Of a stretch of 64,000 nt of DNA, positions 43,700 to 54,768 are shown one piece after another; positions within the stretch are counted from its first letter, which is position 1, and every line of letters begins with the position of its first letter. The notes under the pieces are model-generated. The model had not been told where the DNA came from, did not search any database, and saw only the letters and a program-made list of their open reading frames with translations. The stretch is from DASQPR01 sp963797605 (GTDB lineage Bacteria > Actinomycetota > Actinomycetes > Mycobacteriales > Micromonosporaceae). Made by a program: the position numbers and the translations under genes. Location of the stretch: NCBI GenBank assembly GCA_963797605.1, contig CAWCPX010000009.1, positions 186,001-250,000 on the forward strand, in the 5' to 3' direction.

Positions 43700-43793
43700 G
43701 CGACACGCCGATGGGCTCGGATTTCCGACGCCACGGTTGGTTTGACCGGTCGTCGGCAGCACTGGTGTCGGAAATCCGGCGGCCTGCGTGTCG
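43700..43793. repeat. Palindromic repeat element, copy 7
   Basis: The left arm has gcgacacgccg and cggatttccgacgcc; the right arm has ggtgtcggaaatccgg and ends gcgtgtcg. It differs from copy 6 by only a few bases. Confidence 0.85.
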
Positions 43794-43928
43794 CCACGTC
43801 GACGGCGACCTGCGGGTCGCGTGTCGCCACGCCGACGCTGCGGCGGCGTGCGAGGTCGGGGTTCCGAGCGAGGCCGCAGGGGCGGATGTGCGGCGGGGAG
43901 GTTGCGGGGGATCGGCATACTCGCGCGC

Positions 43929-44678
43929 ATGAGCGAAGCGGAGCCGGTGCCACGGTCCTTTCGGGCACGTACGCGCAGCGTCGGGATGGATCTGCTGCGT
44001 CGAAAGTGGGTTCGGCGGGGTACCCGTACCATTGTGATGATCTTGATCTTGGGTTCGATCGTGACTCTCGCCAGCGTGACGTGGGTGCGGGTGGAGGCGC
44101 GGGGGCACGTCTACGGGGTCGCCGACGTGCCACCGGCGCCGGTCGCGCTCGTGCTCGGGGACCTCGTGGAGCCGGATGGGCAGCCGTCGTCGTTTCTGCT
44201 GGCGCGGCTGCGGATCGCCGATCGGCTGTACGCGAGCGGGAAAGTACGCGCGATCCTGGTCTCCGGCGACAACAGCCGCCCCGATTACGACGAACCGGAC
44301 GTGATGCGGCAGTGGCTCGTCGCCAACGGTGTTCCGGCGGTGGCCGTGGTGGCGGATTATGCCGGATTCGACACGTACGACTCGTGTGTGCGGGCGCGGA
44401 AGGTCTTCGGGGTGCGGCGGCTGATCGTGGTGTCACAGACCTACCACCTGCCACGTGCGATCGCGGTCTGCCGGCGCGAGGGTGTCGTGGCGGACGGCGT
44501 CGGTGACGACAGTGTCGCGGGGCAGCGGTTGACGTGGTGGCGGGCGACGCTCCGGGAGCAGTTCGCCGACGTGAAGGCGGTATGGGACACGGTGACCGGT
44601 CGGCGCCCGGTGTTTCTGGGGCCGAAAGTCGACGGCATCCAGGTGGCGCTGGCCGCCGCATCGTCCGCGAGGAAGTGA
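43929..44678 (+). CDS. SanA/YdcF-like DUF218 membrane protein
   Basis: This 249-residue protein has a basic cytoplasmic start, one membrane helix at about residues 35-52 (TIVMILILGSIVTLASV) and an extracytoplasmic DUF218 domain with ALVLGDLVEPDGQPSSFLLA, ILVSGDNSRPDYDEP and VVSQTYHLPRA. Relatives (SanA, ElyC) affect cell envelope integrity. CATACT (43916-43921) lies 7 bases before ATG 43929, a leaderless promoter just after the repeat-rich stretch. Confidence 0.88.
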   Translation: MSEAEPVPRSFRARTRSVGMDLLRRKWVRRGTRTIVMILILGSIVTLASVTWVRVEARGHVYGVADVPPAPVALVLGDLVEPDGQPSSFLLARLRIADRLYASGKVRAILVSGDNSRPDYDEPDVMRQWLVANGVPAVAVVADYAGFDTYDSCVRARKVFGVRRLIVVSQTYHLPRAIAVCRREGVVADGVGDDSVAGQRLTWWRATLREQFADVKAVWDTVTGRRPVFLGPKVDGIQVALAAASSARK

Positions 44679-44686
44679 CCCAGTAT

Positions 44687-44711
44687 CCTAGGACGCCTTA
44701 GGGGGTGTGAC
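44687..44711 (+). promoter_or_regulatory. Conserved motif CCTAGGACG-N8-GRTGTGAC, copy 1
   Basis: CCTAGGACG lies at 44687-44695 and ggtgtgac at 44704-44711, 17 bases apart start to start. The same arrangement occurs twice upstream of the siderophore operon. It lies between sanA-like and the glycine riboswitch. Confidence 0.5.
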
Positions 44712-44793
44712 CGGGCGGGGATCTTGGTCACAAAGCATCCGACGCCGTCGCGAATCCGTAACACGATTGCGATAGCCTTGGCGCTGCCAACAA

Positions 44794-44912
44794 CCCGCGC
44801 GGGAGAGTCCGCGACCGCCCATCCGGTGGTCGAGGCGCCGAAGGGGCAAATCCTCCCCGGAACCTCTCAGGCAAAAGGACCGCGACCGGCTGGCAGCTCT
44901 GAAGCGCGCGCG
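44794..44912 (+). promoter_or_regulatory. Glycine riboswitch
   Basis: The leader of gcvP contains the glycine aptamer core: gggagagtcc, then gcgccgaaggggcaa, then cctctcaggcaaaaggacc, with closing arms cgcgc / gcgcg. Only one aptamer is clearly recognisable. It is followed by a short hairpin (gaggacg / cgtcctc near 44940-44960) and the gcvP SD GGGAG at 44964-44968. Glycine binding is expected to turn on gcvP expression. Confidence 0.9.
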
Positions 44913-44979
44913 AGCCCACGGTGAGCGTGACGACAGAGGGGGAGGACGTTCTCGCCGTCCTCACCTGGGAGCCGCCGTC

Positions 44980-47807
<2,828 letters not shown>

Positions 47808-48108
47808 TCCGGCTTGATCCGCGTGATCATGGAGTTGCTGCGGTTTCCGGTGCGTTTAACGATATCGCGGCCATGATCGCGCGGATCTTGGCCGGAATGC
47901 GGCCCCGGGCTGGTCGGGCCGGGGGAGTGCGCTACTACGGCGTCGGCCCCCGCGGACGGCGCGGGGACCGGATCAAGCCGGCGACCTGTCTGTCGCTCCG
48001 GCTGAGCCGAACTGCTGAGCAGTCGGGATGGGGCCGTAGTGCGGATGGTGCGGGTGCTGGAGCGCGGTGTTGCTGGATGGCGCGGATGAAACCGTGGTGC
48101 GGTGGAAC
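47808..48108. other. Gene-free gap
   Basis: I see no credible gene, repeat or regulatory structure in these 301 bp between gcvP and the convergent DUF5999 gene. Confidence 0.6.
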
Positions 48109-48330
48109 TTACGCCGCGGCGTAGGCCGCGTTGTGCGGCGCCGGGGCGCGGTGAGGGCCGACGGCGCTGCCGTCGGGCATGATTTCGCCGGTGTCCTCGA
48201 AGAGGATCACACCGTTGCAGAGAAGGCTCCAGCCCTGCTCCGAGAACGAGGCGATGACGCGAGCGGCGTCGTGATCGAGGGCGTCGGCGGACGGGCAGGA
48301 CGGTTGGTGCTGGCACATTGAGCTAGACAT
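48109..48330 (-). CDS. DUF5999 family small protein
   Basis: This 73-residue actinobacterial protein reads MCQHQPSCPSADALDHDAAR and then EQGWSLLCNGVILFEDTGEI, ending in an Ala-rich tail. Two cysteines near the start and one later may bind a metal. ATG 48330 or 48318 are both possible; the family usually starts at MCQHQP (48318). It lies divergent to pabB with a CRP-type site between them. Function unknown. Confidence 0.85.
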   Translation of the reverse strand: MSSSMCQHQPSCPSADALDHDAARVIASFSEQGWSLLCNGVILFEDTGEIMPDGSAVGPHRAPAPHNAAYAAA

Positions 48331-48454
48331 TTTGCGTAGATCTCCGGGGGTGGTGCTGGGTGGATGGAACTCGGTTGTGGTGCGGCAATCCGCATGTCAT
48401 CGCTGATATGCGATCTTGCTGTAGTTCAACTGTACCCATGCTATGTAAAAACCA

Positions 48455-48470
48455 TGTGAGGTCACTCACA
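48455..48470. promoter_or_regulatory. CRP/FNR-type binding site in divergent promoter
   Basis: The sequence tgtgaggtcactcaca matches TGTGA-N6-TCACA exactly and is part of a longer perfect inverted repeat (catgtgag / ctcacatg, 48453-48472). It lies 125 bases from the DUF5999 start and about 30 bases upstream of the proposed pabB start. A Crp/GlxR-type regulator is the best candidate to bind it. Confidence 0.75.
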
Positions 48471-48501
48471 TGACCAACAACGCACGCTACCCTGCCCAAC
48501 G

Positions 48502-49749
48502 GTGCAGTTTCGAGCAAGTAACGCTGAAGGCTATTCAGATTTGACTCTTTGGATGAGCCCGAATCGGCCACTCAGCGTAACCACCGCGTCCATGATGTCC
48601 CATATGCGCGGCACGACCGGATTCGTAGTTCGAAGCGGCCTTCGGGAGCGTGCCCGGATCGAATGGCGGATCCGTGACGGCGGCGATCCGGCGGCGCTGC
48701 TCGAGACGTTCGCGAGCGCCCACGGACTGCCTTCCCAAGACCTTAGCGCGGCATTTGCGGCATCTCCAGGGGCCGCGGTCGGAGCCGCCATCCACCTGTC
48801 GGCCGACGCGTCCGCGCTGCTCACGGGCGGTTCGCTCGGCGCCGGGACGCCCGCGCCGGCGGTTCCGGACCTGGTGGCGATCGCGTTCGACGCCGAGACC
48901 GAGGCCGAGCCGACACCACAGTGTGATGAGCCCGTTACACCGTGGGCGGTCGGCGTCTGGGAACCGAGCTGGTCGCCGGATGATCATGCCGCGGCGGTAC
49001 GAAAAGTGCTTCGGGCGATTGCGGAGGGTGACGTATATCAGGTGAACGTCGTCGGCCACGCCAGCGCGCCGTACGCGGGCGATCCCGGGCCGGCCCTGCT
49101 CCGTGTAGCCCGTCTACCCGGCGGGCGCTACCCGATGGTTCTGAGCGGGTTTGGATGGGCATTGGGGTGTGCGTCCCCGGAAACGCTCGTGCGGATCTCG
49201 GGCGGCCGCGTCGAGACCCGACCGATCAAGGGGACGCGGCCCGCGACGGCGATCGGGCGGGCCGAATTGCTCGCGTCGCCGAAGGAGCGGGCCGAGCACG
49301 TCATGATCGTGGACTTGGCGCGCAACGATCTCGCCCGGATCGCCCGGATCGGTTCGGTGGCGGTCGACGAGCTGTACGCGATCCGCCGCTGGAGCCGGCT
49401 GTGGCAGGCGGAGTCCGTCGTGACCGCGGATCTGCGGCCCGGCGTCGGGCTGGCCGAGGTGCTTCGGGCGCTGTGCCCGGGCGGCTCGGTCACGGGGGCG
49501 CCGAAGCTGGCCGCGCTGGCCGAGATCGCGGCGTTGGAGCCGGTCGGCCGGGGTCCGAGCATGGGCGCGCTGGGCTGGCTGACGCCGGAGGGGCTCGATC
49601 TCGGGCTGACGATCCGGACGGTCGCCGTGGACTCCGAACGCCTACACGTGTGGGCCGGTGGTGGCATCACCTGGAGCAGCGACCCCGAGGCCGAGGTCGC
49701 GGAGGCGGCGGCCAAGGCGGATCCGGTGAAAGCAGCGTTGGCGGGCTGA
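48502..49749 (+). CDS. pabB: Aminodeoxychorismate synthase component I
   Basis: This protein of about 415 residues belongs to the chorismate-using enzymes and would make aminodeoxychorismate for folate. Motifs are RPIKGTRPATAI (about residue 235), MIVDLARNDLARIARIG, and PGGSVTGAPKLAALAEI; the chorismate-binding domain is complete but the N-terminal tryptophan-binding region is short. No glutamine amidotransferase gene is adjacent. The start is uncertain: GTG 48502 follows TACCCT (48488-48493) by 8 bases, but an ATG near 48592 is possible. Confidence 0.85.
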   Translation: MQFRASNAEGYSDLTLWMSPNRPLSVTTASMMSHMRGTTGFVVRSGLRERARIEWRIRDGGDPAALLETFASAHGLPSQDLSAAFAASPGAAVGAAIHLSADASALLTGGSLGAGTPAPAVPDLVAIAFDAETEAEPTPQCDEPVTPWAVGVWEPSWSPDDHAAAVRKVLRAIAEGDVYQVNVVGHASAPYAGDPGPALLRVARLPGGRYPMVLSGFGWALGCASPETLVRISGGRVETRPIKGTRPATAIGRAELLASPKERAEHVMIVDLARNDLARIARIGSVAVDELYAIRRWSRLWQAESVVTADLRPGVGLAEVLRALCPGGSVTGAPKLAALAEIAALEPVGRGPSMGALGWLTPEGLDLGLTIRTVAVDSERLHVWAGGGITWSSDPEAEVAEAAAKADPVKAALAG

Positions 49750-49784
49750 TCCGAAGATCAACCCGCCAACGTCGGTCGGTCCGG

Positions 49785-51597
49785 TCAGCCCGCGGTGGCG
49801 ACGCCGAACAACGCCGACAGCAGCACCTGGTTGATGTCGAAGCCGCTCTCGGAGGTCAGCGAGATCGCGCCGGAGACCCGGGAGATCTCACTGAGCCGCT
49901 TGTTGTCGACGTCGGGACCGAGGCCGATCGTGACGACCGGCACCGGCTTCGCGCTCGAGTGGTTCTTGGTGAGGTCGAGTTCGAGCTGGGTGAGATCGAC
50001 GCCCGAGGTCGTGCCCGGGTCGGGATCGTCCTTGCCGTCGGTCATGAGCACCACCAGGTTCGTCGCGTTCGGCTTGTAGTTCGCGACGACCTCCTTCTGC
50101 GCCGCGTCGAGCGTCTCGTAGAGGCCGGTGTTGCCGCCCGCCTGCAGGCCGGCGAGCTTCGTGCGGAGGTTCGCCTGCCGCGACTTGCCGTTGCTCATCG
50201 TCTCCTGCAGGGCGCCCATGGGGACGAGTTCCTTGTAGGCGCGTTTACCGACGAGGTCGGTGGCGAACACCCACAGGCCGACGTTCGAGTCCGGACTGAA
50301 CTCGTTCACCGCCTTGAGCGCGGCCGCCTGCGCGTACTGCAGACGGGTCTTCTGGGTGCCGCGGACGATGTCGACCATGGATCCGGACACGTCCAGCACG
50401 ATCAGCACGTTGGTCGCCCGGGTCTGCTGCGGTCCACGCCTGCATCGTGTCGTTGACCGAGTCCGGCACGAGCACGGCGCGCGGCAGGTAGGAGTCGAGG
50501 GATGTGATGACGCCGTTGGTCGGGACGAATTCGTTGTCGCCGGACCGGTTGGAGTCGCGGAAACCGGCCTTGAGGAAGGTGGACCGGCCGACGGTGCCGC
50601 GGGCGTACGCCTCGAACGCGGTCGCGGCGGTGACGGCGGCCTTGGAACCCCAGCTCGGGTTGTTCAGGATCAGGTACGGGTGGTCGGCGTCGTAGCTGCC
50701 GCTCGTCGGGTAGACCGCGACCAGCGGTTCCTTCGGGTCCTTCTCGTTGTACTGGATGACGTCCTGTTCCAGCGCGGGGAACCCGGAGATGTACTTGTCG
50801 ACGGCGCCGGCCGACTGACCGTCGGGGGTCGCGAGCGCCGTCATGATGTCGGAGGTGTCACCGACCTGGTTTTCTTCGTGCTGCGCGAAGTCGAAGACGT
50901 ACGACTGGTCGGACGCCGTGATCGCGCCGTCGTTGCCCGCGTCGGCGATCGACATCAGCGCGAGCATGCCCGCGGTGGACGTCTCCGGCGAGGTCATCGT
51001 GAACTTGAACGCGCCCCAACTCTGACCCTTGGTGCCCCAGAAGTTCGACGTGTCCTGGTCTTTGAGGATGTCCGGCCAGTCGAACTGCGCCTTCGGCCAT
51101 CCGAGCGCGACGGCCAGGTTCTTCGGCATCGCGATGACGTTCGGCGAGCGGGCGAGGCTCGGCTGCAGGTCGGGCATCAGTTGCTGGGCCACGTTGCTGA
51201 CGGAGGCCTGCCGGACCCAGACGCTGGACTCGGGCACCCACACGTCGGGCGCGGGCCCGTTGGCCTGGGTATCCCACGGGCTGCCGAGCGCGGTCGCCAT
51301 CAGCGCGGAGTCCTTGGCGTTGACGCTGACCGAGACGCAGGTGCCGGCGACCGCGGGGCTGGTCTTCGCCCACTGCTCTTCGAGCGAGTTGAGGATCGGC
51401 GCGATGTTGGGCGAGGCGTCGATGGTCGCCTTGTCCATGCCGGAGCAACTCTTGTGCACGAGGTAGGTCCAGCCGACCGTGACGCCCGACAGGGCCAGCA
51501 CCACAACGAGGCCGATCACCAGCCACGGCGAGACTCGGCGGCGGCCGCCACCACCCCGGCGGTGCGATCGAACGTTCGCGGAACGGCCGTTCGGCAT
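49785..51597 (-). CDS. Substrate-binding and von Willebrand A domain membrane protein (one frame break)
   Basis: This protein of about 603 residues has one N-terminal helix (PWLVIGLVVVLALSGVTV), an extracellular periplasmic-binding-like domain (residues about 50-380, with GPAPDVWVPESSVWVRQAS), and a C-terminal VWA domain whose metal-ion site begins VLIVLDVSGSMVDIV and continues VVLMTDGKDDPDPGT. One extra G near 50430 splits the two domains. ATG 51597 has GGAGG 7 bases upstream. Such binding/VWA proteins are frequent in actinomycetes and may be surface adhesins or sensors; function is not known. Confidence 0.85.
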
Positions 51598-51860
51598 CGT
51601 GCTGCCTCCGTGTGACTTCAAGGGGTCTGCGTACGGCAGCGATGCCCCGCCTGTGGTGCGAGGGCGGGGCTGTGCGCGCACGACAGGTGTCGGGACCGGG
51701 ACAGTTTAGGCGGTTGTCAAGCGGGCCCGGAATGCCGTCTGGCCTGAAGTTTCACGTATGCAACGCACTATGCACTGACCGTGATCAGTCACATTCGGCA
51801 CGTCACGTCGCGGCGGGCGGTGGCACCGATTCGCGGCGGGTGGCGTTAGGGTCTGAAGCC

Positions 51861-52367
51861 ATGACGATGCGTCCCATCCGGCTCCTCGGCGATCCCGTGT
51901 TGCGTACCCCGTGCGATGTGGTCACGTCCTTCGATACGGAGCTCCGCGACCTGGTCAGCGACCTGATGGACACGCTTTTGGGCGCCGAGGGCCGAGCCGG
52001 CGTGGCGGCCAATCAGATCGGGATCTCGGCCCGCGTGTTCGTTTACGCGGCCGGTGGGCAGGTCGGTCATCTGGTCAATCCGACGATCGTGGTCGGCGAC
52101 GAGCGGCAGGGGGGCGATGAGGGCTGCCTGTCGCTTCCGGGGCTGTTCTTCCCGACGCCCCGCGCGCTCACGTGCACGGCGCACGGGTTCGATCAGAACG
52201 GCGAGCCGGTCGTGGTCGACGGCACCGGATTTCTGGCACGCGCGCTCCAGCACGAGGCCGATCATCTCGAAGGCCGGCTCTACGTCGACGCCCTCAAGGG
52301 CGACACGCGCCGGCAGGCGTTGCGCGCGGTGCGGTCGGCGGCATGGGCGTCGGCGACGCCGTCATAA
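51861..52367 (+). CDS. def: Peptide deformylase
   Basis: This 168-residue metalloprotease removes the formyl group from nascent proteins. All three motifs are present: GVAANQIG (about residue 49), EGCLSLPG (about 92) and QHEADHLEGR (about 133). TAGGGT (51847-51852) lies 8 bases before ATG 51861, a leaderless promoter. The last ten codons overlap the first copy of a 31-base direct repeat (52344 and 52382), so the C-terminus SAAWASATPS may be recent. Confidence 0.93.
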   Translation: MTMRPIRLLGDPVLRTPCDVVTSFDTELRDLVSDLMDTLLGAEGRAGVAANQIGISARVFVYAAGGQVGHLVNPTIVVGDERQGGDEGCLSLPGLFFPTPRALTCTAHGFDQNGEPVVVDGTGFLARALQHEADHLEGRLYVDALKGDTRRQALRAVRSAAWASATPS

Positions 52368-52413
52368 GACGCTTTTAGGCTTGGGTGTCGGCGACGCCTT
52401 CATAACACCGCTT
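52344..52413. repeat. Direct repeat of about 31 bases at the def 3' end
   Basis: Copies at 52344-52374 and 52382-52413 both read tgggYgtcggcgacgcc followed by tcataa and a short end. The core ggcgtcggcgacgcc is itself palindromic, so each copy can form a small hairpin and may act as a terminator. Confidence 0.7.
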
Positions 52414-52427
52414 ACTCAGAGGCGGCC

Positions 52428-52721
52428 TTACGAGGCGAGGATCTTCGCTTTCTCCGATTCGAACTCGGCGTCGGTCAGCACGCCGCTGCTCCGCAGTTCG
52501 CCGAGTTCCTTGAGCCGCGCCAGCCGATCGGGTTCGCCCGATCCGGCCGCAGCCGGCGACGGCGGAGCCTGTTGCTGTTCCTGTTGTTCCTCCTGCTGCT
52601 GTTCCGCCTTCTCCGCGCCGCGTCGTTGTACCCGGCCGGAGACGGCGGTCGCGGTGCCGGCGACGACCGCCGTGCGCGCGGCCATGCCGAGCAGGCCGGG
52701 GCGGCCCATGCGTCGTCGCAT
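52428..52721 (-). CDS. SHOCT-domain small protein
   Basis: This 97-residue protein has a weakly hydrophobic start (LLGMAARTAVVAGTATAV), a Glu/Gln-rich middle and a C-terminal SHOCT domain RLARLKELGELRSSGVLTDA then EFESEKAKILA. SHOCT domains are short helical oligomerisation modules. It converges with def. Together with the next upstream gene it may form a small operon. Confidence 0.8.
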   Translation of the reverse strand: MRRRMGRPGLLGMAARTAVVAGTATAVSGRVQRRGAEKAEQQQEEQQEQQQAPPSPAAAGSGEPDRLARLKELGELRSSGVLTDAEFESEKAKILAS

Positions 52722-52749
52722 CGTTCCTCCCAGATCAAAGAGTGAAGGG

Positions 52750-53190
52750 TCAGGCCGGTTCGAGGGCCGCGGCGGCGCTCAGGAACACGTCTCGCGGAAT
52801 GCGGTCCAGCGAGATCACCCGGCCGTGCGAGGCCATCAGCGCGGCGACGAGGCGGGACGCCCAGCTGTTCTCCCAGACGATCACCATGGCGGTCGAGTCG
52901 GGTGTCATGTCGTGGCCGATCTCGCGCAGATCGTCGTCGCTGAGCAGGTCGACCTGCGAGAGCGTCAGGCGCTCGAAATCGGCCGCGACGTTGGACTCGG
53001 CGACCTCGACGATCGTGATCGAGCCGTCGTGCTCCTTGCGGACGAACGTGATGTCGATGATCTTCACGGTGCCGCTGTCCTCGAGGTCGAGCAGCGCCGG
53101 CACGACGTCGCCGTGGAACCGGTTGCCGTCGAACGCGATCACGGCCACGTCGACCGGTCCAACCGTGTCGGGTGCGAAAACTGCCGACAT
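52750..53190 (-). CDS. DUF6325 family protein
   Basis: This 146-residue soluble protein has GPVDVAVIAFDGNRFHGDVV and LLDLEDSGTVKIIDITFVRK, characteristic of a family that often stands next to SHOCT proteins in actinomycetes. It ends in helical regions (SWASRLVAALMASHG). ATG 53190 has GGAGG 7 bases upstream, so the longer reading from 53244 is not used. Function unknown. Confidence 0.8.
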   Translation of the reverse strand: MSAVFAPDTVGPVDVAVIAFDGNRFHGDVVPALLDLEDSGTVKIIDITFVRKEHDGSITIVEVAESNVAADFERLTLSQVDLLSDDDLREIGHDMTPDSTAMVIVWENSWASRLVAALMASHGRVISLDRIPRDVFLSAAAALEPA

Positions 53191-53558
53191 GTGTTGACCT
53201 CCGATACGCCGGTGTGAACCATCGCAGATCAGCGTAATTCTCACACTTCGTCCGGGTAGCGCTTTCCCCGGTTGATCAACGAATTGCGGCTGACTCGTCC
53301 TCGATGGTCACCGTTCGTGGTTTCCGGGCCGGCTTGGTGATGGGCCCCGCGCCGCTTTGCTCTGCTCACCTCGAGGCATCACACACGCTGCGCGACCGTC
53401 GCCGTCCCGGCCAGCCAGGGCGAGATCTCGTCGACACAGGTCAGCGCGATGATGCCTGGAGGTGAGCAGAGCAAAGCTCCCGGCAACACCATCCGCCACC
53501 GACGCGTTCGATCACGCTGAGTCAGCCGAGGCGAGTGTCACGTTCCGTGACGAAGAGC
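53191..53558. other. Gene-free gap with long inverted repeat
   Basis: This 368-bp region lies between the end of the siderophore operon and the DUF6325 gene. Its main content is the inverted repeat at 53354-53477; a 63-residue reading frame in it is not credible. Confidence 0.6.
53354..53477. terminator. 28-bp inverted repeat with 68-bp loop
   Basis: Left arm starts gctttgctctgctcacctcg (53354-53381) and the right arm (53450-53477) is its complement with one mismatch in 28. It lies about 80 bases after the last siderophore gene. It may be a terminator or the ends of a small element. Confidence 0.5.
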
Positions 53559-54768
53559 TTAGGAGATCAGGAATTGGGGGTACGGGTGGCGCAGGAAATC
53601 GTGGTGCGAGATGTCCCAGCCGTACGCGCCGCGTCTTGGCGAACACGAGCACGTCGCCGACCCGCAGCCGATCCACCTGCTGCCCCCGGGTGAGCACGTC
53701 GCGCGGGGTACACAGCTCGCCGACCGCGTCGACGGCGACGTCCTGGACCTCCGGCCGCGGGAACGGGTGGGCCCAGTCGTCGCGCGGCAGCACCGTGAAC
53801 GGGTGGCTGTAGCCCCACGCGGCCGGCAGCCGGAAGTGATGCGTGCCGCCCCGGAGCACCGCGAACCAGCGCCCGTGCGTGCGCTTGAGGTCGATCACCT
53901 CGGCCGCGTACCAGCCGGCCGTCGCGGCGAGGAACCGGCCCGGCTCCAGCACGAGCGTCACCCCGTCCGGGACGAGCCGGCATCGGACGCGGCAACGCGC
54001 CGAGGTCGAAGGACGTCCGGCCGGTGTAGTCGATGCCGAGGCCGCCGCCGACGTTGACCGCCCGCAGATCGACGCCGGTGCGGGCGGCCGTGCGCGCGCG
54101 ACCAGTCGACCGCGTCGGCGATGAAGCCGGCGTGCGCGGCCGCGTCGAGGTTGTTCGAGACGGCGTGCAGGTGGAAGCCGACGACGTCGAGGCCCGGCAG
54201 ATCGCGGCACGAGCGCGGTCGCGGCGTCGAGCTGGGCCTCGTCGATGCCGAACGGGGTCGGCACGCCGGTCATCTGGTGCGGTGCCGGGTCCGAGCGCGG
54301 GCAGGCGGCCGGTTGACCCGGAGTGCGACCGCCACCCGCGCCCCGGTCACGGCGGCGCCGCGATGAGCGACAGGCGGCGCAGTTCCGTGCGCGCTCTCCA
54401 CGTTGATCGTCAGGTCGACACCGGCACCGATCGCGGCTACGGCGGCGGCCAGTTCGGCGTCGGTCTTCGCGGGTCCGCCGAACGCGATCCGCTCCCGGTC
54501 GCCGACCCGCTCCCGAGCCGTCAGCGCCAGCGCGAGTTCGCCGCCGGAGGCCACCTCCCAGCCGTCCAGCGCGGTGCCCAGCGCCTCGACCACGGCCGGG
54601 TGACCGTTGGCCTTGACCGCGTAGAGCACCACGGTGCCGGCCGGTAGCGCGGCCCGGAGCGCGGCCGCGGTCGTCGCGGAGCGTCGCGTGTCGTAGACGT
54701 AGGCGCAGACCGGCGACGGCAGCTCCGCGAGCGCCGCCGACCACGCGGGCCGGCAGGTCAGACGTCAT
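53559..54768 (-). CDS. Type III PLP-dependent decarboxylase of the siderophore operon (SbnH-like; frame-broken)
   Basis: This enzyme of about 403 residues has the PLP lysine in VLYAVKANGHPAVVEALG, the middle region readable as NVGGGLGIDYTG, and the decarboxylase-type cysteine motif GELCTPRDVLTRG, finishing AYGWDISHHDFLRHPYPQF. The Cys-x-Pro-x-Asp motif favours an amino acid or citryl-diamine decarboxylase (as SbnH of staphyloferrin B) over a racemase such as SfaC. At least four frame breaks are present (for example near 53630, 53985, 54200, 54400). ATG 54768 overlaps the end of the preceding gene by 11 bases. Confidence 0.75.

Larger units (their letters stand above)
42585..43928. other. Gene-free repeat-rich stretch of 1.3 kb
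   Basis: Long reading frames cross this region on both strands, but none matches a protein and the sequence is dominated by repeats with periods not divisible by three. It holds three palindromic elements (42847, 43015, 43700), a 61-bp tandem array (43332-43570), and a cac/cacac run at 43598-43633. Blocks around 42790-42870 and 43640-43730 (gcgtttccggagccg onward) are also duplicates of one another. Confidence 0.7.

Noticed and set aside
42638..44032. Long frames on both strands through the 1.3-kb region before the sanA-like gene
   Set aside because: They run through a 61-bp tandem repeat and palindromic elements whose periods break any coding logic, and their sequences are Arg/Pro/Ala-rich without motifs.
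53308..53499. 63-codon minus-strand ORF inside the long inverted repeat
   Set aside because: No SD, no motif, and it overlaps the structured region.
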